Assembly (NCBI GenBank): GCA_037447655.1 | Contig: JBBHKE010000667.1 | Span: 248,001 to 312,000, forward strand | Length of the DNA: 64,000 nucleotides | Direction: 5' to 3' | DNA from: Zygnema cylindricum | Lineage: Eukaryota; Streptophyta; Zygnematophyceae; Zygnematales; Zygnemataceae | Notes under the pieces: generated by a model | Databases searched by the model: none | The model's input: only the letters and a program-made list of their open reading frames with translations | Told to the model about the DNA's origin: nothing | Shown here: piece after piece, positions 26,982-38,345 of the stretch | Layout of the letters: every line of letters begins with the position of its first letter | Numbering within the stretch: position 1 is the stretch's first letter | Position numbers and translations under genes: made by a program

Positions 26982-28560
26982 TGTTATCTGCAAGTTCTCT
27001 GCCTATATTCTGCAAATTCTTGGTCAGTCAGCAGAATAGCTGCAGCTTCCCTAACCCGGACTGACACCATCCAGGTGGTGGCAGCTTCAACCCCGCCCTC
27101 CACCGCCTAGCTAACGCTTAGTGCTGCTACTGTTCTTGCTTTGAACGCCACAATTTCAATTCTTAAGCGTATTACCAGCTCAACTCCTGCTCCTTACTAC
27201 GGCTGATCGTAATTCAATTTCTGATTCTCCCTGCCTTTAACACCGCTGCTTCCAAACCTGTTTCTGTTTGTAGACTAATATTTCTGATTCTGTCTGTACC
27301 TTTGCTTTCACTTGTTTCCTATTCCTCTCTGTCCCTGCTTATGATCTTGCTTGTGCCGCTTGTCCCGTTAACCTTCTCTTTCTGATCCTCCCGCTAGCAC
27401 TTTCTCCGCTCTCACAAGCCTCCGCGATTTACCGTTGATGCTGCAGGTGCAAATTTAGGGTTTCCAGCACCGCTGCCTTGTGAAAAACTAAACGTTAGCA
27501 CCTGTTTGAGCTCTTTTACTGACCATCGCTGCCACACGGTGCATAGCTCTTCTCATTATGGAGCGTTACATGTGACCGAGTCCGTATGTGTACGGACAGA
27601 AGACCGGCGAGGGGTGGCACGTGGCCACGCTGTACGACACGCCACTGGAGCATTAATCCGTTATGTTGATACGCGGGGTAAACAACATTTGTTGATTTTT
27701 CGGCCGTATACCGCACTGTAGTGCGCTTGCCTGGGTGGCGAACTCACCGAGCTACACGGAAAGAAATCACAGGGAGAATTTCGGTCAGTGGCGTAGCTGT
27801 TGAGGCTCGGATGAGGCGTGGAAACGAGCCAGTACGGACTGCAGTACTACTGTACTTACAGTGACCCTAAACGGATATAACAGTATAAAAGGTGATTTTA
27901 TATCTAGTCGAATATAGGGTGGAGACCCATGCAATGTCTAAAGACAATTCTGAAGCCAAATTCGCTCAAATGTAAGAACAGTTCTGGATATGATTTCGGA
28001 TTTCCATATTTCTTACAAATAATGTTTCCTCTTTGCTCTTTTGGCAAAGCTTGCTTAATCAACAAGTCATACAAAACATACACCAATATACATTATTTTT
28101 TCATTTTTTTGAGAAGATCTTGGAAGTTTCCACTTTTTAATCGTTTGTTGTGAATCAGTTTGCACTTGTACAAAGCGATTGGCCACCAAATGACCAAACA
28201 ACAAGAAAAGAAAGGTGTGAACTCCCTTTTGCACAATCCATACCAAACGTACATATTTCCAATTCTGCATAAATTTCACGCAAAACCTAAAAGCGTTTTT
28301 AACACGGCATGGTCTTGCGTAAAAGAAACATCAACGTATCTCCTCCATGGGTAGACACATTTGGTAGACACATCCATTTATATAATCATATCAAACGAGC
28401 TACATGTTTCATCAAACAAAAAACTTCTCCCCCACATTGTTGCAATCTTACAAGGATCCATCGTAAGTTATTCACAACGTGTATCGTGCAAAATCGAGGT
28501 CCCCTCAATATTCAAGAACAAACATCCTCGGTTTCAGTTCGATAAGCAGCAGTAAGATTA
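26982..28560 (-). promoter_or_regulatory. 5' UTR/promoter region of BSL, with a telo-box
   Basis: No gene. The acceptor-like TTGCAG just upstream of the BSL ATG suggests a 5'-UTR intron, with a CT-rich leader between about 27060 and 27480. A plant telo-box (AAACCCTAAA on the minus strand) lies at 27454-27463, a position suitable for promoter or leader. Transcription start is not visible. Confidence 0.35.
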
Positions 28561-29036
28561 GCGTACTAAGTACCATAGGGTTACCAAACAACTTGTTGAC
28601 AAGAATCACACTTTCGTCATTTAGCGACGCACGGGTTTTTAGCCCCGCGATTTTACAATACACTAATATGCAGTTTGTATTTTTGATCCATATATATATA
28701 ACTACTGGTAACATCTTCACAAAGGCAGAAACGGGTATCAAGAAATTGCCTTAACGTAAATCACTAAAAAGGCTTGTTGAGGGTTTGCGAAGAGAAAGCT
28801 TCCCACATTTATAAACTACCATATGCATATTATCACATTTGTAGTTGGAAACTAAACAAACATGCCATTGTAGTAACTGTAATATTTTTTGCCCGATTTT
28901 CCAATTCTTAAATTTTCTACTTACAAACTAAAGAGAATACCACTATTGCATGTATAGTATGAAATGGTAAAAAACTTACATCACAACTAATTTTGTTATA
29001 AATTATGTCGCTATCTTCGAATCGTTAACCGAAATG

Positions 29037-29292
29037 GGGGGGAGAAAAAAACAATAATATCGTTGATACTATTTTACGCCTTTTCTCAAAGGCTTGACAA
29101 TCCTGAAAAGACATGGTGGTGTAACTATATTTGGTAAATAAATTAACCTTGTCGCTAAATGAAGTGGGTGGGAGAAAAAAACAATAGTATCATTGATACT
29201 TTTTTACGCCTTTTCTCAAAGGTTTGACAATCCTAAAGAAGACATGGTACTAGTATACATGTGGTGTAACTATTGTTGGTAAATAAATCAAC
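29037..29292. repeat. Tandem duplication, ~131-bp period, in AT-rich spacer
   Basis: The block beginning GGGGGAGAAAAAAACAATAA at 29037 recurs from about 29168 (GTGGGAGAAAAAAACAATAG), each copy ending in TTGGTAAATAAAT. The two copies differ at scattered bases and by a small insertion in the second. The surrounding 28.5-30.1 kb is AT-rich and I see no gene in it. Confidence 0.7.
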
Positions 29293-29451
29293 TTTACATA
29301 GCCTTAAAATTTAAAGATTACATCATCAATGTTCACATGAAATTAAAAGCCACATCTATAAAATGGAAAATGAGCTTTTGTACTTCGTGTATATATAGAA
29401 ATATAATATATAATAAACACATTATACAATAATATAATATAATACTATAAT

Positions 29452-29455
<4 letters not shown>

Positions 29456-29488
<33 letters not shown>
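29456..29488. repeat. (TA)n microsatellite
   Basis: An uninterrupted TA dinucleotide run of about 33 bp, flanked by further AT-rich degenerate repeats. Confidence 0.85.
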
Positions 29489-29490
<2 letters not shown>

Positions 29491-30140
29491 TAGATATAAC
29501 AAAATCAAGGATATTGGACTTGCAAATACACAATGAAATTGTTTGGGGAAATTGATAGATATGCTTTAAATTGAGAGCAAAAACTTTAAAAAACCTCAAA
29601 ACGCACTAAAAGCCCTAAAAACCAAAAGAAACAAAAATTAAAGAAAACCAAAAAATATAAAAGAAGAAAAAAAAAATACCTTGCTAAGAATGGGCTTCAA
29701 ATACCTTGCTATATATGCTGATCTCATTTTGATCTTGACTCCTATTCGATTATCGTCTTTAATTTTGATTTTTAATGCATGGTTATTTTTCATTTTTGTT
29801 TAGTTTTTGGGCGAATAGTGCAAAAGTTTTTGATCGTTTCTGCCACAATGAATGGATTGAATGTAAACAAGACCATTTTGACACTACTTTTAATTTGGCA
29901 ATGCAAAAATTATAATTACTTGGACGGCACTGCTTTTAATTTGACAATGCAATAATTATAATTACCTGGACGAATTAATTAGTATGTTTACAGAATAAAC
30001 AGATAGTAACAAGGGAATCGAGTCGAAAAACTTGGGAGGAGAGGGAGATAGAGAGGGAGAGTGACATAAACAAAACAAAACAGAAAAGATAAAATAATAC
30101 TTATTATAGTAAAAAAAATAAAAATAAAATAATAATAATA

Positions 30141-30800
30141 GTCCCCTTAGAAAATCTGTCTTTGTAAGTCCTTGTCCCTCAATCCTTGTCCCTCCGGTCC
30201 CCTTAGAAACCTTGTCTCTATTAGTCCCTCCATAAACCTTGTCTTTGTCCATTTAGTCTCTCTAAGAACCCCTGTCTCAGCTGGTCTCTCCATAAACCTT
30301 GTCCTTGTCCCTCTAGTCCCTATAGAAACCTTTGTCATTGTCCTTGTTTGCCCCTCTAGAAACGTGTCCCTGTCCTTGTCCCTTTAGTCCCTCTAGGAAC
30401 CTTTGTTTTTGTCCTTGTTAGTCCCTCTTAAAAACCGTCCCTGATAGTTCCACTAAATTTGTCCATGTTAGTCGCTCTAAAAACTTATCCCTGTTGAACC
30501 TAATAACTCCCTATCGTTGTCAACTTATCCCTGTCGAAACTACTTGTCCCCTGTTAGTTCCTCTAAACTTTTCCCTGTTAGTCCCTCTAAAAACTTATCC
30601 TTGTCGAATTTTTTCCCTGACAACTCCCTATCGTTGTCAACTTATCCCTGTCGAATCTTATCCCTGACAACACACCGTCGTCAGTCCCTGTCGAAACTAG
30701 TCTTTTCCCTGCCAGTCCCTCTAAAAACTTATCCCTATCAAAACTTATCTCTGACAAGTCCCTATCGTTGTCAATATCGTTGTCAGCTTATCCCTTGCTC
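30141..30800. repeat. Degenerate CT-rich minisatellite (GTCCCTCTA motif)
   Basis: Some 650 bp made of imperfect units of GTCCCTCTAGAAACC / TTGTCCTTGTTA type, drifting to TTATCCCTGTCGAA towards the 3' side. It is open in several frames only because of its composition; the Pro/Ser/Leu-rich translations are not genes. It lies between the BSL promoter side and the 3' end of the plastid-protein gene. Confidence 0.75.
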
Positions 30801-30938
30801 CTAAAGCCAGTTAAAGGGCACAAACTAATAGTCGACAAACTATTCCCCATTTATAATGAGCAATTTATGCCCCAAACTGCAAAAGTTTGGTTATCTGCTT
30901 TTTTCAACCAGAAAATAAACCAATCAGGCAAATCAGAC

Positions 30939-30985
30939 TACACCGCCTATCGTTATTAGCGTTAACTATTTATTAGTGTTAATAC
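30939..30985. mobile_element. Isolated left end of a TACACCG-family MITE
   Basis: TACACCGCCTATCGTTATTA then GCGTTAAC matches the left end of the elements at 1182 and 38126. No matching right end is found before the next gene, so this is a fragment or solo end. The approximate 3' limit is where similarity fades. Confidence 0.45.
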
Positions 30986-31322
30986 AAAATTAGAATAAAT
31001 AAGACTAATTAGTGCAAGGTGACATATTGAAGAGAGCATGGGAATCTTAAACTTATTAAGACTAATTGCTGCCACACAAAGAACTCTTTTCAACATCAAT
31101 CGAATCAGGGAAGAATCGAATGAACAAAAAGACATCCTCCCTCTAATGCATAATAAATTTAAATCCATCTTTTTTTCTTCCTAACACGAAAGGCTTCTCT
31201 GGCTCATAAAAACTCCACACACTTGTTGTAAAATGAAAAACTAATTAAGTTCTAAAACTACGAGGCAAACTATAAAGAACAAGTCCCATCAATTTTGGCA
31301 CGGTTCTTAATTATTAAGGTTA

Positions 31323-34300
31323 TTAAGCGTGGCGCGGATAGGATCCACTCTCAACATTTTCCAATCCAAGAGCAGCAGCTGCTACTAGTTTGGTTAGCTC
31401 TCCCCCACTCTCTCTATAAATGGAAAAGAGTTGTTGCCTGTAAGTGAGGTCCAATCGCGGAACAATTCCCTGAGCCACCATGTCAACTTCGGCCTGGAAT
31501 AGGACAAACATTGATAACAATAGGTTACAATAGGTAATTGGATAACAATACGGGTAACAGTAAATAATAGTAGGTAGCAGTAGGTAACAGTAGGTAACAG
31601 TAGGTAACAGTAGGTAACAGTAGGGGTAACAGTAGGTTGTCACATTTAAGTGGACAACCCAAAACATTTAAGGACAGGTCAATGGTTTTTTCTGATATTA
31701 TTGTTTTTAGTTTTGTGATATTTATTTGTTTTAATTTTTTCCTGTTTGCTTTTCCCAAGTTCAAACACAGACAGATACCTCCTGGCTTATAGCATCATTT
31801 CTAAAGCTTGCCTAGAATTAACAATGTACAGTAAACTTTCAATACAGCTCCAAGAAAATCTGTACATTTGAACTCAACAATATCCTCTATCCTTTGGTAT
31901 GGGCAGTCAACACATCCTTTCACGCCCACTCCACTTTTGTCTCCCAACACAATAATATTTTAACGAGCCGAAGTGACATTTGAAAAACACGCACCAAATC
32001 CCAGTCCAAAATGCAAAAGCTACACCGCCCATCGCCATGAAAGGAATTATTAATACTTATGTAGTGTAGGGAGCCGTGGCAGATTGTAGTCCACGTCCTT
32101 AAACAGTGTTAATAACAATATTTCATGAGTTTCGGCTAAAAAAAGTTCCGACTGAATTAGAGCTACTAAGTATAATAGCGATGGGCGCCAATACTGAATA
32201 GTGAGATAAGGTACTCACAGAATCAGGGCCTGGGGGGAAAACAGTGAGGATGGCAGCTGTAGCTGCAAGCTCCTTCTTCGCGTCTATGAGACGGTTCTGT
32301 TTAAGAAAAGCCTGTTCAAAAAAAAGTCGAAAAGAAAGTTGAGGAGAACAATTCAAATTTTCCAGCATGTGAACAACAAAAAGCAGCAAAGTTCTGGGAC
32401 AAGTTGTTTAAACACAATGTTCGTACTCCTACTTAGGTGCTTGGAAAAAATTGAAGGATACTTTGTTTCAAAAACATAATAGGCTCTCCCGCAATCGAAA
32501 ATGATATTCGTGAAATATCAGACACTTGTTTGCCACAAAGTTCAGTTTAATAGATAAAAAAAGTTTAGACGGATGTACAGATGAAGATAAAAAAACCTCA
32601 AACAAAGTTTCAAAAGATGTAGAGATTAAGATGGAATGCCTCGAACAGAGGTTAGAAGGATCCACAGATTCATAGGAAGCCTAAAACTACGTTTAGAAGG
32701 ATGCAATGATCAAGAAAGAAAGCTTTACTCACCCAGGCTTGCATAAAAGATGACCGCATTCTTGCAGCAACTGCTGCAGAAATTATTCTCGCGGCTCGTT
32801 CATCGTCAATTCCAATTGCAGCAGCAAAATTAGATAAAAACTGTGGAGTTGACATTGGAGCCACACCTAAAATAAAAGAACCTCCTCTGCAATCCCAAAG
32901 CAATTTCCACTGTCAACTATTATACCCAGAGGTCAATCGCAGTCTTTTAAGCATAAGCGTCAGTGTTTGTTCCTCTGCAACTTTTCCAAAGCAAGAAGGT
33001 CACGACATAATGTGCCACCAAATCCTCAATGCAGCATGTAAAAAACACTAAATCAACATAAGTACTCCGAAGAACAAAAAAATAAACTTAAACAGGTAGA
33101 GAGAAACTAATCTGTCGAAAAAACAACAAAAGTCTCTCGATTCACTCGAGTAATGGAAAACATTCAGAGCAGTGATGAAAATATATTAAGGTATTTTAGG
33201 ATTAGAGTTTTTTTAAGCTTGAAAAAACATCCACCTGGCACATGAAGAGAGAGCTACATTGGAAGCCGCTCGATAAAGAGCATCACGAGTATTAGTCGTG
33301 GGAACTGCCACCGAAACTCCGTTGTTCCGGCACATTTGACAAAGCTGCACAAACAAGGAACCACAAGAAACCATAAAATCAGATTACATACCAGAACTTC
33401 TTAAGTGAACTCCCAATGTGGACGCTCTTAACAACTGCGGCGGACAAAGATTCAATCACTATGCTGGTTCACAGGTCAGATCAGCTGAAGTGATAAAGGA
33501 AGTCAATCAGCTGAAGTGATATTTCAATGTGTTCTAAAATCGTGAACATCTTCATATTCATAAATGAACATTGTTGAATTATGTTGTAAGTGCAGTTAAG
33601 AAAGTCGAGATTCGACATAAAAGCACAATTGTGTAAAACAAGAGAAAACTCTTTTTGGACTTTCTGCTTTGTACATCTACCAACATTAAGACTGGTGGAT
33701 GTACCACCTAAAATAGGAAACCTTTGCTAGCCAGAATTTAATGTGTTCTCCTTTCTGTTTTAATTTATTCAACGGATCTATAAGCTTCACTTCTGTAAGG
33801 ATTCACTTGGGGGCTGTCTAACTTGATGGAACATGTTCTGTTAAGCTTTTAAGAACAGTCACCTCTTTGCTGTAAAAAGACACATTAAATAGGGAATATG
33901 GAACGGTCACTGACAAGAAACGAGACTAAAATTGCAGCAGAGAAAGCGTATGCCCAGAAAGTTTACTCTCAGAAAGAATACAAAACCACACTGTCAATAA
34001 TACTAATTCCACAAATGGTCATAAATTGTCAAAGTCATCTGTACATAACTTAGCGTCATTAACACTATTTTGCTTTGACAATAATAAATTATTTACCCTA
34101 GTAGCGATTCACGGTGTAGACTGAAATTAGACCTTATTCGAGCAGATTACCGATGGGTTCCACGCAATAATCAGCTTTAACAGCTACAGACAACCACCAT
34201 GAACCCAAAAAGAAAGAAAAAGAAAGGCCATACTCACCTCCATGATGTTATGCTCAGTGAAATCTTCTCCCCCTAACCGTCGATCAAGCATACCTGATCT

Positions 34301-36908
34301 TGCAAAAATGGAAACATGGGGCAAACTCAAAAAAAAACAGTTAATTAACAAAATGAACAAGAGATAAGCAATGGAAATTATAATTTGAACAACTTGGTTT
34401 TCAACGAGTGACTGCGATGGCCTACGCCAAATCTCATTCCAGGTCAATATGCCCTACCTTGCAAATAAATCTGAGCCTCTCGTCGTCCACGCTCTTTTGC
34501 CTCTTCATTGACAGGAGAATAAGATTCCGGGGGAGGCCACCACGCAGGAAGTTGTGACTGGCGCCTTACTGCGTTAGGAACTGCTTTGTTCCTTAAAATG
34601 TTTTTCTCTGACCTTGAGAACTGCCTCACGTCATCTAATGGATTCGAGGATCGAGTCCCAAAAACCGTACCTGTGGCCTGCTTAAAGGCAGAAGATGAGC
34701 GATTCACACCAAAAGGTGGACTGTTACTGCTATTGATTCTGACTTCTCGGCCCCCAAGAGATCTGTCTCTTACAACTCTGGACTTCCTTCCGCCGGAGTT
34801 CTCTGACCAACCAAACCCTATTTCTTGGAGAAATTGAAGAATCAATTTACCAGCTAGGGTAAGCAAGACGACAAGGCCCAATAGGATTGCAGCACCGTGC
34901 AGAGTGTCTCGTCGAATGGAGACAACTAGTCGCCCACCAGGTTGAAGTTGGACAGACGACCGTAGATTAGCAAAAATATCACTGAGGAAAAAACAGCACA
35001 CACAAAGGGAAGTCAGGTACACACTCCGCTAACTGTGTTACTAAAAATATGATAAAAATGGCCAATATGCACAGGTATTCCATATTTTTGAGTTTCTTGT
35101 ATTCAAGCCCAAACACAGCACAGAAACGGGAAAGACATGGGGTTCCAACGGCCCCCAGGTTAAACTGAAACACTCCTAAGTCTCATTTATGAATACTTCG
35201 TGAAGTTAGGAAAAAAAAGCAAAATGACTACCTGCTATTTCAAGATTAAACATTAGAAACATTTTCCTAATAGATGTTCATACCGTACATTCACCAATTA
35301 ATATCACTTTTGCCTGCCCTTCTCAACAACACTTTCTCACCAATTCCTTGTCACTATGGGAATAATTTTTAATCTTTCGGCATTGGCTAGGCAAGGATTG
35401 CATTGCCAATTTATCCTCATACTTGTCATGTCATTTTTTAATAAGCTTTGATAATGGGAAGATGGCTGGTGAGCTACCTACTAACTTAGCCATAAGAAAT
35501 TAGCATAGTCATTTTACAACCTATTTATGTTCGTGGCATTAAAGATGGTATATCATTTGATGTGAGTTTATCATCACATGATCAAGTGTTGATCATGTCA
35601 GAATTCAGCTAGATATAACTGCTCTGTGTTCAATTTAAGTGTGGAGTTCAATTCCTGCTTTTTCTCAAAAAAAAAGCATTTTGCCCCTCAATGTTGGGTT
35701 TGTAATCATGAAGTTTTCTTGCAACTTGAAAGTGAGGGAACGCAAATGGATGAACGTATTAGATGTCAACCATGTTTCTACTTTGATTCGCCAAACTTTG
35801 CGGGTGATAGCATGAATAGGAAGTCAATAACACCAATAGAAGGAACAGGACTTTTAATTTGCACCATTGCATAGATTCAAGTCTTTTGGATTTAATCGGT
35901 TGTCTGAACTGCACATCATTTTGAAAAAGTTGACTTGCAGCAATATTGACAGTAACAGTCCGGGCTATAATATAGGGGATTATAATCACCCTACCTGGCT
36001 TCATGAATCGCATTGTGAGCAGCTTTCTGTGCAGTACAGGCTACCTCAGTGAGTTTGCCTCTAAGCTCCTCATTGCTCTTTATTGCCTTCTGCTTCAGGG
36101 CATTATAATCCAGAACAATTGTAAGATTGCCATCATCTCCATTCCCACCCTCAATCTCCTTGTTACGAGTTTCATGTTTTTCAAGTTTCTGCGAAGATGT
36201 CTCAAAAAGCCGCCGTCTATGATGTCGCCTCCCTACCCTAAAATCTGTGTCACTTTTCCGAGCAGAACTATCGACCGCAAATGCTTGTGCTGTGAAGACA
36301 TTGTGAACGGTCAATACGGACCCGATTGCAATGAAAAACAATCTTAATTCACAAATAACGAGTTTCCAGTCTAATGTTTGCTGCAAATCTTCAAGACATT
36401 TTTCACAGCCTAACTTTGCTTCAGCTACATTTATGGTAGCACGAGAATGGAGACATGTCCTACAATACAGATGTGCCTTCACCTCTGACTCTATTTCTTT
36501 CTCGGCCATTTCTTCGGCCATATCATTGAGGGCTCTACAACTGAAACTCCGGCTACTAATGGACGAACCTGTAAATTTACTATCATAACATTTGGCTACT
36601 TTGCTTGTTCGTTTGCAGCTAAGGACATTCGTCTTGGTTTTATAACATCTTGACAGCTGCTTTGCAAATGGAGTTACTGATCCAAGATGGCACTGAATTT
36701 CGTCAACATTCACTTTCTTTCGCCAATTGGACGAATACTTGTTTTCTAAGTTATCATTAAATAAACAGAGGCTGTTATTGGAGGGACAAAAATAAGAATT
36801 TGAATTCAGCACTCGTGCTTGTCTTCTAGATAAAATTTGATGCTGTATTAGCTCGTTACAGGGAACATTGTGGACTAACACACTGGCAGAGAAATTACAG
36901 GCAGCCAT
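31323..36908 (-). CDS. Conserved predicted plastid membrane protein of unknown function
   Basis: Seven exons on the minus strand: 35995-36908, 34458-34981, 34238-34293, 33235-33344, 32733-32886, 32219-32311, 31323-31493; 673 aa, all GT-AG. The Ser/Asn-rich N-terminus (to ~120) looks like a plastid transit peptide. Residues 149-152 (CRTC) and 168-171 (CEKC) form a CxxC-x15-CxxC pair that could bind zinc. Hydrophobic segments lie at ~184-205 (VICELRLFFIAIGSVL) and ~335-356 (AAILLGLVVLLTLAGKLILQ). The C-terminal ~200 residues begin with a QLPAWWPPP motif and then a helical, repeat-like region (EEAKERGRREAQ, NTRDALYRAA, DERAARIISAAVAAR, PRLDLTYRQQL). I recall plant proteins with the same C-terminal order, but no named function. 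Exon 5 must start at the TTGCAG before 32886; the nearer TTTTAG breaks frame. The ATG at 36908 has a good context (CCCATGGCT). Repeats occupy two introns. Confidence 0.85.
31561..31640. repeat. 10-bp minisatellite (TAGGTAACAG)n in the last intron
   Basis: About six near-perfect 10-bp units lie in the 31494-32218 intron of the plastid membrane protein gene, 70 bp from the last exon. One unit is interrupted by extra Gs (TAGGGGTAACAG). Confidence 0.85.
32021..32187. mobile_element. Degenerate TACACCG-family MITE in an intron
   Basis: The left end TACACCGCCCATCGCCATGA pairs with ATAGCGATGGGCG at 32175-32187; the outermost bases of the right end have drifted. It sits wholly inside the last intron of the plastid membrane protein gene. 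Its interior (about 32070-32165) resembles the sequence at 49579-49680, so it may be a nested insertion of a second repeat. Confidence 0.5.
34101..34121. mobile_element. Isolated right end of a TACACCG-family MITE
   Basis: TAGTAGCGATTCACGGTGTA is the inverse of the TIR seen at 56762 (TACACCGTGAATCGCTATTA). No left partner is recognised within the intron between exons 3 and 4 of the plastid membrane protein gene. Confidence 0.4.
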
Positions 36909-37666
36909 GGGAACAGTGGCGTTATGTGAGCAGTGTCTCCAAACATTTAGCCACTCATAATTGACAGGACGAAGTGATCAATAGCTCTGCAAGATTCAAA
37001 CAAAAGAGAAATTCAAATGCATTAAGGCTGGCTATCAAGGCTGTTGCAGACTCTTCGTTTTAAATAGCATTGTAATAGTGAACTAGCAGCATGTGAACTA
37101 GGGACATGCTGAAAAGGAAAGATTGTGGGACTTACCAGGATTAGGGCTTCGGCTGGTCCTGCAAGTCTGGCCGGTGATACTGTCCACACTTTTGATGTGA
37201 ATACTAAAACCTCCTGGAACAGACACGTGGTGCAATTACTACAGGCATTCAGCTGATACCGGCTCTAATTGGGAGTAAAAGCCCTTATCCCGATTTATGG
37301 TGGACGGATTTCTAGGTTCAGGATGAATTCGGAGTTTTTTTATTTCTATCCTGGCTGTTACAGGGTTTAAACCATGAGGGAAATGGTGTTGGCGAGGTAG
37401 CCGGCTCCTCGCAAGGAACGTTTATGAAATTTGTTGCAAAAAACATTCTCGGCGCTAAAATTTATCTTCCGGAGAAGCAGAACATACTACTTCTGATCCA
37501 GAATTTGCACATGGAAGGTCTATTGTTCTCAAAAAGGGCTATGCATAAAAAGGACTTATGTAGTCATGCCATTCGAGGTACATACATCGTTTTCTTTTGA
37601 ATTGTGATAGCCCTCCAGGCCTCCATTACTTGGGTATGGACGGGATGCAAATTGGGCGTTTAATTA
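36909..37666. other. Upstream region of the plastid membrane protein gene
   Basis: No gene seen. Divergent promoter space; no clear core promoter motif. Confidence 0.35.
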
Positions 37667-38127
37667 AAGTTGTGTATCGAGGGCGACTTGCCAATATTCG
37701 ATATGTACCTAATATGGGGTACCCGATATTAAATGTAGCGTTGTAATATGTCAAGGAGCTCAATATCGCGATATAAATATACTGGTCAATATCACTATAG
37801 ATTCCATCGCGATATTTTAAGTGACGCTAGTCGCTAGGTCAAAAAAATTCAAGAGCCCCCCCCCTTCCCGCCAGCCACCCCGCCAAGGGTGGCGCGCGGT
37901 GGGAAGGGGGGGGGGGGCGTATCCTTCGTACGATTTACCGTATGACTAGCCGTACGATTTACCATACTATTTACCTTACTATATACCGTACTATATGCCG
38001 TATTAAATATGTACGGACAGTCACCTCCTACCAAATGCAGCGCGATATAATTTGCTGGTCCCAGTACGATATATCAAGACCTCTGACTGGTCTATCGCGA
38101 TTAAATTTTACCCGATACACAACACTA
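37667..38127. mobile_element. Foldback element (TAGTGTTG family) with 12-bp array and central G/C hairpin
   Basis: The right end CCCGATACACAACACTA (to 38127) is the inverse of the TAGTGTTGxGTATCGG ends at 55423 and 56323; the left end near 37667 (AGTTGTGTATCGAGGG) is degenerate. Inside are CGATATTC/ATCGCGAT palindromes, a C-run/G-run hairpin at about 37857-37918, and seven exact 12-bp units at 37927-38010 (CGTACGATTTAC, CGTATGACTAGC and variants). The block AATTTGCTGGTCCCAGTACG near 38050 is shared with the other family members. It encodes no protein, so it must be non-autonomous. Confidence 0.6.
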
Positions 38128-38345
38128 CACCGCCAATCGTTATTAGCGTTGTGTACGCTAATTCCGTCCCGCTTTTTTATTCTTTATTCTCAAATAAAAT
38201 TATCCACACTATTTAAATAAAAACCTAGTTCTTAATTAGAATGGACGATTTCTTCGAAAATTTTCAAATTCCCAATTAGCGTAAACCACGCTAATTATTC
38301 GTATACGCTAAAAAAACTTACACGCTAATAACGATTGGCGGTGTA
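38126..38345. mobile_element. TACACCG-family MITE, 220 bp
   Basis: Perfect 24-bp TIRs: TACACCGCCAATCGTTATTA then GCGT at 38126-38149 and its inverse at 38322-38345. Subterminal sequence (TGTACGCTAATTCCGTCCCG; CAATTAGCGTAAACCACGCT-like) matches the 3.37-kb element at 1182-4550, so it is probably its deletion derivative. Its first TA is also the last TA of the foldback element to its left. Confidence 0.85.
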
